Part shown: positions 12,274 to 23,169 of the stretch, piece by piece
Layout: every line of letters starts with the position of its first letter
Numbering within the stretch: position 1 is the first letter of the stretch
Source of the DNA: Dolomedes plantarius
Lineage: Eukaryota > Arthropoda > Arachnida > Araneae > Dolomedidae
Reading direction: 5' to 3'
Length of the DNA: 64,000 nt
NCBI GenBank assembly: GCA_907164885.2
Contig: OU015498.1
Coordinates: 122,965,727-123,029,726, forward strand
Position numbers and translations under genes: made by a program
Notes under the pieces: model-generated
Seen by the model: only the letters and a program-made list of their open reading frames with translations
The model's database searches: none
Told to the model about the DNA's origin: nothing

Positions 12274-12831
12274 TATTTATTCCAATTTTCACGACCAGTA
12301 AATGTGGAGTAGAACAAAACGTTGCAAAATGGCAGTGATTCACTCAGCGACATCGACGAAGGGAGAACTGGTCCCAAAAATAACAAATACGTTTAGGAGT
12401 AATTACTTGAATTCACAATGGGAGGACCTGCCTTGTGCAAAGCCCTCGCTAAAATATTTCTTGTTGAAACCCATAAATCTTGAGAAGCCGCTTCTTAAAA
12501 TTTGGCTTTAAATTGCACGAAAAGAACCATGCTAGTTGTAAAAGTTATTGAAAACAGAATTCTAAAAACTTATACCGTTGCCACTTCAGAAAATTGAAAA
12601 ACACTGCCATCTGTTGGTGAACACAAATAAAACGTATAAAAATTAACAATAAAAATGTCTTTTAAGTCCAAACATCATCCCGCACGAGGAGGTGGAGAAG
12701 TTAGTCTCTGGACAAAGGACAGATCTTAGTCACAGGCCTGGTGAATTCTCCAGCTTCAGTCCGAAGTTTAACTACTCGGATGATTCCGTCACTAGCTGGA
12801 AAAACCTGTTGGATTCGAGCAAGAGTTCACT

Positions 12832-13239
12832 TTAATGGCAAAGGGACACAGTCTTAAGCAAAAGCAAGTCGCCAACGTGCACATTGGAACTGGACATGCA
12901 CCACTTTGCCTTGCTTTGAAGAGTGTGAAGATAGTCCTTGCTCCACTGTGACCAGAATTGGGATCTAAGACTCTGGATCAAGACCCATCGAGACTTTAGT
13001 GTCATCACTGGTGATGAGTCCCTTTCAGGAAGCGACAAGAGTGGAGCACCTATAAGAAAATGTCCAGGCGTAAGCGGTTCAAGATCCGCAGGATCCGAGC
13101 TGAGCGGATACAAGGGTCTTGAATTGAGGCAAGCTTCGATTTGGTACAAAAGTGTAGAAAATTCCTCAAAATTTAAATTAGCTCTACCACAGACTTTAAA
13201 CAAATGCTTCTTTGTTGAATTTTTGTTTGATTCCCACAA
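12832..13239 (-). pseudogene. BEL/Pao integrase C-terminal domain fragment
   Basis: The frame contains IEACLNSRPLYPLSSDP, then LEPLTPGHFLIGAPL and a tryptophan-rich stretch (FWSQWSKDYLHTLQ). This is the conserved end of BEL/Pao integrases (the DUF5641-like region) after the DDE core. Stops and frame changes separate it from the upstream part of pol. The frame is open for 135 codons and ends close to the left LTR. Confidence 0.8.
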
Positions 13240-13698
13240 ACCCCCAAAATAAGCGGCGAGAGGGGGGTATGAAATGACACGTGATCTCTAACTTTGAAAC
13301 CAATGCATTCAAATAGTTCCTTGCTCCCTTGAAATTTGTGGCGTTATCAGAAAAGACATCTGAAGGCCGACCTCTTCGACTGGTGAATCGTCTAAATGAG
13401 GCAAGGAAGGCTTCAGTTGACAGATCCGAAACTGGTTCGAGGTGAATTGCCTTAGTCGTTAAACATATGAAAAGTGAAATGCATGATTTAAGTTTAACTT
13501 TGGTTTAGTAACCTTTGAACGTTTGGTTTAGTAACTATAGGCCCGGCAAAATCAATACCAACTCGGTGAAAAGGCCTTGAAGGTGTAACACGCTCACGGG
13601 GAAGATTTCCCATCAGATATGTAGATATAGTGGCGTTGAACCTTAAACAGGTGACACACCTTCTCAAATACTTCCTAACAGTGTCTGCCAGCAGTGAA

Positions 13699-14220
13699 TT
13701 AAAATTGTTGACGTATCAATGACAACACTACTGACGTTCCAGCATGAAGAGAAATTTTATGAAAATAGTCAATAACTAACTTTGCAAAATGATGATTCCT
13801 TGGCAAAAGTATGGGATGCTTGGCCTTGAACGAAAGACTTGAATTTTTTAATCTTTCGCCAACCCTCAAAATATTCTCAGCGTCTAGGAATGGTGAGAGT
13901 GGAAGGTACTGTGAATTCCCTGGAAGAATGCGTTTAGAATAAAGAGAACTGATTTCTAAATTAAAATGAATTCTCTGGATTCGATTTACAATACATAGTA
14001 AAGATTTGGTTAGTTCTGAAGATTCAAGTCTACCTTTAACTCTATTTTGAGGCTTGCTTCTAAGGTTAAAGAAAAATCTTCTACACCAGGTAATCACTCT
14101 AATAAGTCTGGTGTACGATGAAAACCTATGAAACAGTTCTTCAGAATCATCAATTGCTGTGCACGAAATTATTAAATCATCAGTTAAGCTGAGATAATCT
14201 GGAACTTTTTTATCGATCAT
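13699..14220 (-). pseudogene. BEL/Pao pol fragment: end of RNase H and integrase zinc-binding region
   Basis: 173 codons. The C-terminal half reads ILLPRNHHFAKLVIDYFH and then LHAGTSVVLSLIRQQF. This is the start of the HHCC zinc-binding domain of BEL/Pao integrase, which normally continues with a W.P.GR and CxxC. The downstream CxxC and the DDE core (between about 13240 and 13698) are broken by frame changes. Confidence 0.75.
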
Positions 14221-14256
14221 CGGCGCTGTAACGATGTCTAGATTCTCCTTGGATAG

Positions 14257-15251
14257 TCATGTTGGGCCATGCCACCAAAGTTCAAAATCCCTTAGTTTCT
14301 TGGGGAAATTTCCTCTAGACCCACAGTCTGCAGGATTAAAAATGCCAGAAACATGCTTCCAACTTGTTTGATCAGTCAATGAAGTTATAACAGACACTCT
14401 GTTTTTAACAAATATATCCTTCTGGGAGTTTGATTGAATCCAACTAAGCACGATTTCTGAATCCGACCAAAGGAAAACTTGACTCCATAACTTATTTATG
14501 GAATTTGATATAGTGTTATACAACTTCGAGAGTAACAGTGCAGCACATCCTCTGGACACTAGAGTGTCTAGAGGAACGAATCGTCTGTCAATTCTGATTT
14601 CCGTTAGACTGTTGATTTCTGATCGGAAAGTGTTCCATGAAGTTAAAAACTCTTCAGAAATGGGTTCATCCCAAGACAATTTAGTCTTCCACAGGGTCTG
14701 CATCATAATTTTTAAGATGATTGTAGTCGGAGACAAGAATCCTAACGGGTCAAAAATCTTAGCAATGACTGAAAGTAACTCTCTCTTCGAAGTGACTTCA
14801 TCTGGTAATGAAATATTCACCTGCAAGGTATCTTGCATGGAATTCCAATATAGGCCTAAGACCTTTTGAAAATGATTTTCTTCAATTGTGATGTCGTGTT
14901 CCAAAGCAAGACTTGAGTCAGGAATATTAGACAGCAGTTTTGGGCAGTTCGAGGTCCATTTCCTTAAGTTGAATCCTCCCCTTTGTAGTAACATAGTAAG
15001 ATCTGAAACTAGCTGTTTGGCTTCAACGATGGAATCTGCTCCTGATAGCAGATCATGGACATAGAAATCCTCCCTCAGAACCCTTGATGCTTCCGGAAAA
15101 TTTCTTTCTTCATCTTTCGAGTTGTCGAAGAGTTCTCACAGCAAGATAGGGAGCACAAGCTGTCCCATATGTAACCGTCAACAGTCTATAGACCTTGATT
15201 TCTTCTTCGGGACTGAATCTCCAAACAATTCTCTGAAAATCAACATCTTCA
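14257..15251 (-). pseudogene. BEL/Pao RT thumb/RNase H region with altered YVDD box
   Basis: The frame 14994-14257 carries SKRELLSVIAKIFDPLGFLS, SDSEIVLSWIQS and GIFNPADCGSRG, all hallmark blocks of Pao RT/RNase H. Just upstream, minus-strand codons at 15063-15052 read Tyr-Val-His-Asp followed by Leu-Leu-Ser-Gly. The usual YVDD catalytic box is therefore YVHD. Together with frame breaks around 15000-15250 this marks the RT as dead. Confidence 0.8.
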
Positions 15252-15809
15252 TCATTCATACGAATTTACCGAAACATTTTCTCGATGTCGGCCTGTAAGT
15301 GCAAATTTAAAAGTTCTGAATTTAATTAATGTTGAAAACAGCTCCGACTGTAAGTGAGGACTTAAATGTAGATCGTTGTTGAGATAATTTCCTGTTGAAC
15401 CCTTTGCCGAAGAATCATAAACAACCCTTAGTTTCATTGTAGTGCTATCTTCCTTGATAACAAAATGATGAGGCAAATAGAATACCGGCTCTTTATCCAA
15501 TTGGTCTAAATGAACAATCTCCATATGACCTAGCTGAAGATATTCATATATAAAGGGAGAATACTGATTTTCAAGTGCGCAATTTTTATGTAATTTAGTT
15601 TCAAGATAATTTAATCTCTTGGTAGCTTGTGTTATAGAGTCACCAAAAACAGTTTGATACTTAAAAGGCAGTCTTACAGTGTAGCGACCTGACGAGTCTC
15701 GCATTACAGTATTTTCATAAAAGGTTTCACAAGCAATGTCATCCTTTGACCTAAGTTCAGCTTGAGGTACGGATTCAAGATCCCAAAACTTCTGCAGTTG
15801 ACCTTCCAA
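15252..15809 (-). pseudogene. BEL/Pao RT N-terminal part
   Basis: 185 codons. Recognisable blocks are LQKFWDLESVPQAE, VRLPFKYQ, YLPHHFVIKEDSTTMKLRVV and VYDSSAKG, the usual opening of Pao reverse transcriptase. Its first codons join in frame to the end of the frame at 17144-16821 once the hAT insertion and one copy of its target duplication are ignored. The insertion therefore hit pol. Confidence 0.8.
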
Positions 15810-15810
15810 A

Positions 15811-16849
15811 TAGGATTTGACGGTTTTTCAAACCCGGTTTTTAAAATAAATTTGTCCCATTTGAAAACAGGTTTTTAGATTATGAAATCCGGTTTTTAAA
15901 TTAAGAAAACCGGTTTAAAAGAATTCAAATTATTATGTAAAAATTAATTTTTAACTTATTTGATTTGCTATTCATTCTATGCAATGGGCAGAAGGCACAT
16001 TTTTTTCAACGTTGCGAGTTGCGTTGGCCAGTGCTTGTGCATTGTGCACTGCGCACTTGGAAAAGAAATGCCTAACCGACTTATTTTATGTTAGTACATA
16101 AGTGCAATCCGTCACGAGTCACGACAGGTTCGCTTAATCTTGTAAAGTGAAAACTGGAAACAAAAATATAAAGTTGTTATAGTTATCTGGAAAGATATTG
16201 TCTAGAATATTTCCAAATTCTTTTCTGGAAACCGATTCTGATGAAGAGCAAATCGAAGAAACTACTCGTCAGAGTAATGCTTTTTTAAAGGAAGCCAAGG
16301 AAAAATAAATTCATAAGTTTCTTGAAGATCCTGAAGAAAAACTTACAAATCCAAAGACAATGAAAGCTAAATTTTCATTATTTGAGGCAACGAATAAAAG
16401 AACCAAAAACTTAGATTTGTTATTTGCTGCCCTAAAAAGTATAAAACCAAGCTCAGTAGCTAGTGAACGAGTATTTTCAATTTCAGGCAATATTGTGTCC
16501 AAAATAACAACAAGACTTAGCCACCGTTCAGTGGATATTTTATGTTTTTTAAAATCCTATTTTCTTAGGAGAAATTAAAATTAGTGAAATAAATATAAAT
16601 ATTATTTGAAATTTGAAATTTTTGTTTGAGTTTTCATTATTTTGTGCAAGTAATGTGTTATCCTTAATTTTTTTTTATATTTTGACTTTGATATTGATTT
16701 CGTTTTTTGTTATTTTATATAAATTAAATAGAATATTTTCCCTATTCTATTTTTTTGACAACAATTCGAAACCCGGCTAAAACCGGTTTTTTGGAAATCT
16801 GGAATTTGAAAACCGGTTTTTCAAAAAGTCGGTTTTTGTATAAACCCTA
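15811..16849 (+). mobile_element. hAT element, internally deleted (copy 1)
   Basis: It starts TAGGATTTGACGGTTTTTCAA and ends GTATAAACCCTA. An 8-bp duplication CTTCCAAA flanks it (15803-15810, 16850-16857). The motif CCGGTTTT repeats near both ends. The interior retains a hAT dimerisation domain on plus (16440-16575; ASERVFSISGNIVS, then a hydrophobic end). The N-terminal two-thirds of a transposase is missing. It is 1039 bp, and a 1031-bp sister copy lies at 60255-61285. It cannot move by itself. Confidence 0.9.
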
Positions 16850-17370
16850 CTTCCAAACATGTGGTTAAATGACAATTTACATTCGAATTCATTAGTTTAG
16901 AATTTGAGAAAATTCTTCCACACAATAACCAACCTAAATGAGAGTTGATTGCCGCTGGAGTACCTCTTTCCCCCAGAATTAGCTGGCCTAATAACAAGTC
17001 AGCATATAAGTCTGCTCCAATCAAAATGTCGACTGGGCCAGTAACACAAAATTTCGGATCTGCTAGAATTAGACCATGAAGATGTAGCCAATAGTTAGTA
17101 GCCAATAGTTTAGTAGTTTGGAAAATCACTTGTAATTTTATCAACTACTAAACCTGAACAGTGATAAGTTTTCTCATAAAAATGCGGCCTAGAAACCAAT
17201 GACACTTCTGGGAGCAATGTTTTAACTAAGGTATCATTTATTCCATGAATTGAATGATTAGTCAACACTTCCGTAAGCTGCAACATATCTGAACAGGTTT
17301 TGCTAATTAACGATTTCTGCGAGCCATTATCCACCAATGGCTCTGCAAGGAATGAAATTGCACTTTGCAT
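16821..17370 (-). pseudogene. BEL/Pao aspartic protease region
   Basis: Minus-strand frames 17370-17110 and 17144-16821 overlap in different phases. The first holds the VDNGSQKSLISK block, the DNGSQ form of the protease active site typical of BEL/Pao (DUF1758-like). The second holds GPVDILIGADLYADLL and HLGWLLCGRI, which follow in this family. The frame change and the hAT insertion break it. Confidence 0.75.
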
Positions 17371-18568
17371 TTTGAACTCTTACTAGGGTAGTCGACAACA
17401 ACGTATGACTTTCACTCACATTGTCAACATGGCATGACATACTGAGCTGAACGTTATTCTTTACTTCTATAATATTTTCAGGTTTGGCAAAACCAGTGGT
17501 TGAATTAGAATTGTACCCCTCCAAGAATGCATTATTAGCTAGAGAATTAGTGTTTCCAAGATTAGGATAAAATCTGTGTAGTGACGTGTGATGTCTCTTA
17601 TGGCATGATTTACATATGGAGCTCGATAAACATTTGTTAGCAAAATGATTTTTCCTCAAACAGTTAACACAAATTTTCTGAGATTTGACCAGCTTCCACC
17701 TCTCATCCAACGACATCTTATTAAATACTAGACATTTAAAAATTGGATGACTGCCACCGCAAGCAAAACATAAGTTTTCACTCTTATTTATTACAACATT
17801 GTTTACAACAGATTTCCTAGGCACAAAATTTTGTTTCGTTCCGGATTGAGTAATGGTTAACATGCTCTTAACTTGTTGTTCTAGAAAATTTGTCAAGTCT
17901 GAAAATTTTGGAATGTCTCTATGTGTCAAAGACAACTCCCACGTTTGTCTAAGTGTGTCATCTAACGTTCCTAAAATAAAATGAATTAGCACAACATCAA
18001 CCATAGAATTTACTTCCAAACCCAAAGTTAAAAGAACTCGGATCACCTCATTACAAGTACCCAAAATTTCAAATATTGATTTAGCTGAACCCGATCTGAC
18101 CACCTTTAAATTAAATAATTTTGAAATCTGGACGAAAGCTAACTCACGTTTATTATCAAATCTCAAATTTAAAGTCTCCCAAGCATGCTTATAATTTTCT
18201 TGAGTTAGCGAAAATCCAGAAATAAGTTTAAGTGCGAAACCCTTTACACTTGCATACAAATACTGAAATTTCTGAAGTTCCGTCAAATCAGGATTTTCAT
18301 CAGTGGAAGTCAAAAGCAATTCTTTAAATGACAACAATTTGTCATATTCGCCATAAAATGACGGTAATTCAAATTTTGGGAGTTTCAAACATAATTCAGA
18401 GCCTTTCGGTTTAGCTTTGCTTTGAACAGACTCATATTCTTCATGTTGATTTAGTTTTGCTTTCGAAATTTCACATGCTTTTTCGATTTTCAAAGTATCA
18501 ATTTTAGAAGCTAACTCATCAAATTCCTCTGAATTGCTAGTCATATCATCTTCCTTACACGCAATCAT
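17327..18568 (-). CDS. BEL/Pao gag-like protein with zinc knuckles
   Basis: An open frame of 413 codons, the longest intact piece of this retrotransposon. The N-terminal 60 residues are charged and probably helical. The middle has the DUF1759-like gag core (KLPKFELPSFYGEYDKLLSF and later FQYLYASVKGFALKLISGF). The C-terminal part has zinc-knuckle-like clusters: CFACGGSHPIFKC, CVNCLRKNHFANKC (CX2CX4HX4C) and CKSCHKRHHTSLH. Gag would form the cytoplasmic particle that packages the RNA. The start near 18568 is the first Met and is not otherwise supported. The frame runs into the protease region. Confidence 0.75.
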   Translation of the reverse strand: MIACKEDDMTSNSEEFDELASKIDTLKIEKACEISKAKLNQHEEYESVQSKAKPKGSELCLKLPKFELPSFYGEYDKLLSFKELLLTSTDENPDLTELQKFQYLYASVKGFALKLISGFSLTQENYKHAWETLNLRFDNKRELAFVQISKLFNLKVVRSGSAKSIFEILGTCNEVIRVLLTLGLEVNSMVDVVLIHFILGTLDDTLRQTWELSLTHRDIPKFSDLTNFLEQQVKSMLTITQSGTKQNFVPRKSVVNNVVINKSENLCFACGGSHPIFKCLVFNKMSLDERWKLVKSQKICVNCLRKNHFANKCLSSSICKSCHKRHHTSLHRFYPNLGNTNSLANNAFLEGYNSNSTTGFAKPENIIEVKNNVQLSMSCHVDNVSESHTLLSTTLVRVQNAKCNFIPCRAIGG

Positions 18569-18850
18569 GATTTCATTATGTAAACTATTCAGTTTTACCC
18601 AAATTTCAGAAATTTAATCTTTGAAAACGTTTAATTCCTCAAATTCAACTACACCTGATTCAAACTTGGGGCTTAGAATATTCAAAATTCAGGTAATTTT
18701 ACCTTTAAACACACGGCGTTTCTTTTTCAAAATATCCATAATAAAGAATTTATACTAAAAATAATAACCTATGATAATTTTAAACGAAACGAAACTCACA
18801 ACAACAAATAAAGCAAAAAAATAGCTCAATGTTTCGCTCCTGCTACGACG

Positions 18851-19593
18851 GACCAAAAAAAAAAACAGTTTAGTAATAGTGTATAATGTAATGCAATTAT
18901 AGTTTAGTAATAGTGTATAATGCAATGTAATTATAGTTTAGTAATAGTGTATAATGTAATGTCAAAACAACCGACAATGGCGGAGGCGCCAAATGTTACG
19001 TAAATCGGTAAACAAAAAGAGTTATTCAAACCAACCCAGCACCGACTGCCATGCAACCAATGTGGGAAAGTAAACAAATTAAGCTTAACATGAACGAAAA
19101 CATTCTTACTTCCAGTCTTCTTGTAGTATGGTGTCACCGCAGTGCGATGTATTCCAAATCATAACTAATTAGAATCTAAATACAGTTCACTTGTAGATAT
19201 TTATTCCAATTTTCACGACCAGTAAATGTGGAGTAGAACAAAACGTTGCAAAATGGCAGTGATTTACTCAGCGGCATCGACGAAGGGAGAACTGGTCCCC
19301 AAAAATAACAAATATGTTTAGGAGTAATTACTTGAATTCACAATAGGAGGACCTGCCCTGTGCAAAGCCCTCGCTAAAATATTTCTTGTTGAAAGTTGAA
19401 ACCCATAAAGCTTGAGAAGCCGCTTCTTAAAATTTGGCTTTAAATTACACGAAAAGAACCATGCTAGTTGTAAAAGTTATTGAAAACAGAATTCTAAAAA
19501 CTTATACCGTTGCCACTTGCCACCTCAGAAAAGCGAAAAACCCAACCAAGTGAATCACTGCCATCTGTTGGTGAAAATTAACAATAAAAATGC
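18851..19593 (-). repeat. Right (5') LTR of BEL/Pao with short tandem repeats
   Basis: Aligns with the left LTR halves. It keeps the undisturbed target site of the Tc1 insertion (near 19192-19200). A unit of about 34 bp (core TTTAGTAATAGTGTATAATG) is repeated three times at 18870-18965, against one copy in the left LTR. The LTR ends at AACAATAAAAATG near 19593. Confidence 0.75.
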
Positions 19594-20029
19594 AAGCAGT
19601 TGTGTTTACAACAATTTTACAACAATTTTTCAAAAGACTTTTTTGAAAATTTGTTGTTGTTGTTGTTGTTGTTGTTGCTAATCCTCTGGCATCCGAATAT
19701 AAATTTAGATAAGATCCATCAGGTTGTTGACTCTGGCAAAATCAGTTACAAGAAGAGGATTTGTCATAAGATCTTTTCTGGCCCAGACACTCTAAAATGT
19801 GCTGCAGGCAGGCCCGCCGGAATGGCACTTAGTCCATGGTCACTGTAGTCCATGGCACTTAGTGCAGATGGAAAAGACCTTTCTTCCTCCGTCAAAAGAA
19901 ACGCTTCTGAGTCGTCCATTAGCAGGCATAAAGAGTGCAGTTTGGGAGCTTCTATCCCATTTTAGGAAAAGGAAAGTGCCAGGACGACTCCTCTTGTACC
20001 AGTGATGGGTGGGGGAGTCAGCCTAGAGA
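19594..20029. other. Spacer with GTT microsatellite
   Basis: A (GTT)n tract lies at 19652-19677. The sequence from 19680 on may belong to the LINE fragment that follows, but no clear motif is visible here. Confidence 0.4.
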
Positions 20030-20450
20030 TATTATCTAAGGCCTTTCTGACAGAATATAGTTCACGGTGAGAGAAGAGCTGGAGAATGGCGCATTCTCAC
20101 GGCCCTCCTTGGCCAATTTGTCCGCAACCTCATTGCCATGAATATCCACATGGAAAGGAATCCACTGGAGGTGAACAGCGTGAGTCGGGAGAAATCATCC
20201 TCAGCCTGCTTAAGATAGAAATGCTGGTCCACCCACAGAGGTCCAATATCTAAGATGCTGTAGCGAGTTACGGCTGTCTAACAAAATCCACAGATCACCC
20301 AAATCTCTCTCAGACCTTATGGCTGCAAGCCCCTCGTCAATGGCGATTAATTCACATCTAAAGACAGAGCGAATCCGTTAGTCTGGATTGCGTTGCCTAA
20401 GGGTGATTTCGCGGAGAGTCTTAACTGAAAAATTGTACTCCGTAACAGAG
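20030..20450 (-). pseudogene. RNase H domain fragment of a non-LTR retrotransposon
   Basis: The minus-strand reading contains CELIAIDEGLAAIRSERDL and LWILLDSR, then after frame breaks QWIPFHVDIHGNEVADKLAK. These are the central and C-terminal motifs of the RNase H domain of LINEs (Jockey/I-type pol). It is isolated here, without an RT. The LINE at 42.3-45.6 kb also has an RNase H, but the two are in opposite orientation and not obviously the same copy. Confidence 0.65.
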
Positions 20451-20689
20451 AAAGAAATTTTACACGGGGCATTTTTCGTTTTTAAAAAATGTAAATAATA
20501 TTTTAAAATTTAAATGATTCTAGGGAAAATCTGGTAATAGTGTGTTTTAAACCCTCATAAATTCCTTTGGTGGCCGAAAATTATAAAATGAATACTGTTG
20601 CAAGGGGCAGAAAAGTCCAGGCTATCCGAAAATACCATTTTTTATTTGATTATCAGCATTTATGTAACTGTAAATAGTAGACACATTTT

Positions 20690-20895
20690 CTCCATACGTT
20701 AACATTGAGGTGAGCGAATCCGTTAGGGTTACTACACAGCAGCCTTAACTCATAAAGTAAATTTATAAAATAATAAGAGGAATATAATTATTCTTATTCA
20801 CACACATTAGTTTGAATTCACTCAATTTGCATAATACATGTCTACTAAATATGCATCATCTATGCAGCTAGTAAATCAGTACTTAATAAATAACA
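20690..20895 (-). repeat. Inverted-repeat arm (20690-20745) and direct-repeat copy (20749-20895)
   Basis: 20690-20745 is the inverse of 10388-10445. 20749-20895 is a direct copy of 8195-8345. The two repeat families are thus adjacent here, while on the left they are 2 kb apart. This suggests the left side gained sequence or that the pairing is coincidental. Between 20896 and 21272 only an element end (ACCGTATTTTTCGGACCAT at about 21070) is recognisable. Confidence 0.55.
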
Positions 20896-21272
20896 GTCTG
20901 ATAATATAATTCCATATAAAACAGAAAGTTTATGAAATTGGACATAATTAGGCACAAATATAAAGTTAGGGCATCCTAGATTGAATTATGATAATCCTAC
21001 TTAAAGAGGAATGCAAACCTAACGGGTGAGTCTTTTTGAAAATTTGGTGGAACATCTGCCATTTCATGTACCGTATTTTTCGGACCATAACACGCACCGG
21101 ACGATAAGACAGGCATCAAATTTATGGGAGGAGTTTTAGATAAGAATATTTTGTATTTTGTTAGTTATATAAATATTATTTTCATTTTTTATTTAATAAA
21201 GATAATATATATAATATTATCTTAAAGTTATATATATATTATATTAAGTTACTTTATATTATATATATTACT

Positions 21273-22131
21273 AGCGGCCCGTCCCGACTTTGTCCGGGTT
21301 GAACAAAATATTATACCTATAAATTTCCAGTTGATAGCCAATAAAGTGTAAATCTTTTTGTACACCTTAAATGTCCAATAAAAAGCGTAGTTCCAAATGT
21401 AGTTTTCTTCAATAAACCCTTTAACGTTGCTAGTTTCAAAAATCCTTTTTGTATTTATCAATACCTCCTCTACTTGAATCTTAAAAATATTAAACCTTTT
21501 CCTTACGGGGTGGGATAGCATATATCCGAAGCACATACTCTCGAAAAATACGGTGTGATGTCGGCAGAAATATAGTCTCGAATTCCACTTCGTTGTGACT
21601 TTCCTAACGGCTTTGCCCCCAAAGAACAATTGGGTGACATTCTGGTAACGGAGGGTGAAACTTGCTGAAAAGGACTGAATAATAATCTTTTGTCGTTCTA
21701 GCTAGAGGCTATTTCTTTTCAGGCGAGAGGCATCAGAAGGGCGGTTCACCCGCAGTTCATCCATTTTCTGCCTTTTCAGAGATGAAAGAGTTACGGAGTG
21801 CCGATGAACTACTATTGAAATTCTTCTTCAATAGTAAGAAAGCAATAAGAAAACAATTAACCACTCTTTGGTCCCCCACTGGGTCTACTCCCTGACCCCC
21901 CAAGCTGAATGTCCCCCACGTAAAATGGGGATAGGAAGTAGATAACATTTTCCCATTGTAAAGAACGATTTCGAAAAACGGACCCCGTAAGCTAAAGGGT
22001 GTTGTTATGGTTACTTGACTGTGGTTGACAAAGGAAAAGATGTAAGGTACATTTTTATGTACAAAAGTTGTACATTACCCACCACATAAAAATCTGCTCT
22101 CTCTTTTTATATATTATTATAGAAGTATAGA
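21273..22131 (-). mobile_element. Non-autonomous Helitron-like element (copy A)
   Basis: Read on the minus strand it starts TC (TCTATACTTCTATAATAATA, after A|T at about 22131). It ends in a GC-rich hairpin (CCCGGACAAAGTCGGG), then ACGGGCCG and CTAG at 21276-21273, followed by T. TC at the 5' end, a 3' hairpin plus CTRR and insertion between A and T are Helitron hallmarks. No Rep/helicase gene is present, so it depends on an autonomous partner. A second copy spans 24171-34625. Confidence 0.7.
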
Positions 22132-23065
22132 TACACATTGGTATCCCAAAATTAGAATAAGAGATGAAATAAAAATACAAAAATGAAAAAGGATTTTAAG
22201 TAAAGAATTTTTTAAAATTATTTTAAGCACCTAAAATAATATTCAAATTAATATTACGTTATTTATCAATTAAAGTTAATTTTTTAAAAGAAAGAGGTGT
22301 GCTTGCGACCGTAGTTTTATTCAAAAATGAAAAAGGATTTTAAGTAAAGAATGTTTTTTTTTAATTACTTTAAGCACCTAAAATAGTATTCAAATTAATA
22401 TTACGTCAGTTATTAATTAAAGTTATTTTTTTTAAAGAAAGAGGTGTGCTTGAGACCGTAGTTTTATTCAAAAATAAAAAAAGGATTTTAAGTAAAGAAT
22501 GTTTTTTTAATTATTTTAAGCACCTAAAATAGTAGTCAAATTAATATTACGTTAGTTATTAATTAAAGTTAATTTTTTAAAAGAGAGAGGTTAAGAGATG
22601 AAATAAAAATACAAAAATAAAAAAAGGATTTTAACTAAAGAATGTTTTATTTTAAATAATATTAAATTTTTTTTCAAATAATCTTTCTAAAATAATATTC
22701 AAATTAATATTACGTTAGTAAATAATTAAAGTTAATTTTTTAAAAGAAAAAGGCGTGCTGGAGAACGGCTAGGTTCGAACCACTATCGTCAGAACAGAAG
22801 CCCACCGCAATAACACCACGCTAAGGATAGTTGAAGACTTCAGCAGAAAAAGCGGTAGAGGACAATAGCGGTAACAATGGAGATTGTTAGGATTAAGCCC
22901 CTAACTTTATTTCTACTGATCAGATATACATAATATATAGCCTATGTCCATCTGGAATAATGTACCTTTCAAACAGTGAAATAATTTTTCAAATAGGTCC
23001 AGTGGTTCTGGAGATTACCCTCCACGTACAAAATCGCTCTCTCTTTATATATAAGTAATGATACT
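22132..23065 (-). repeat. Helitron-related sequence with about 143-bp tandem repeats and a tRNA-like box
   Basis: A unit starting near AAAAAGGATTTTAAGTAAAGAA is repeated four times, at about 22182, 22327, 22470 and 22614. A tRNA-like segment follows on the minus strand (about 22850-22760; box A GCGTGGTGTTATTGCGG, box B GGTTCGAACC). The right end (GCTCTCTCTTTATATATAAG, about 23036-23055) is the 5' terminal motif shared with both Helitron copies. The unit seems to be a further Helitron copy lacking its own CTAG end. Confidence 0.6.

Positions 23066-23169
<104 letters not shown>

Larger units (their letters stand above)
10470..12657 (-). repeat. Left (3') LTR of BEL/Pao, interrupted by a Tc1 element
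   Basis: The halves 10470-10738 and 12276-12657 align with 18880-19593, for example GACAATGGCGGAGGCGCCAA at both starts and GCCATCTGTTGGTG plus AACAATAAAAATG at both inner ends. The Tc1 element at 10741-12273 is absent from the other LTR, which therefore gives the empty site. The LTRs differ by many substitutions and indels, so this element is much older than the Gypsy at 24.6 kb. Confidence 0.75.
12658..18850 (-). mobile_element. BEL/Pao LTR retrotransposon, internal region, degenerate
   Basis: Minus-strand order is gag (18568-17327), protease (about 17370-16830), RT/RNase H (about 16820 to 14257) and integrase (about 14220 to 12832). This is the gag-PR-RT-RH-IN layout of BEL/Pao. It carries many stops and frame breaks and a hAT element at 15811-16849. 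A candidate primer-binding site, TGGTCCGTCGTAGCAGG in the minus reading near 18846-18862, lies next to the right LTR. With both LTRs and insertions it spans about 10.47-19.59 kb. Confidence 0.85.

Noticed and set aside
22182..22760. Regular repeats considered as a CRISPR array
   Set aside because: Units of about 143 bp are tandem without unique spacers, in eukaryotic transposon sequence.
22760..22850. Candidate tRNA gene on the minus strand
   Set aside because: It has box A and box B but no complete cloverleaf, and it recurs inside Helitron copies; better explained as repeat-derived.
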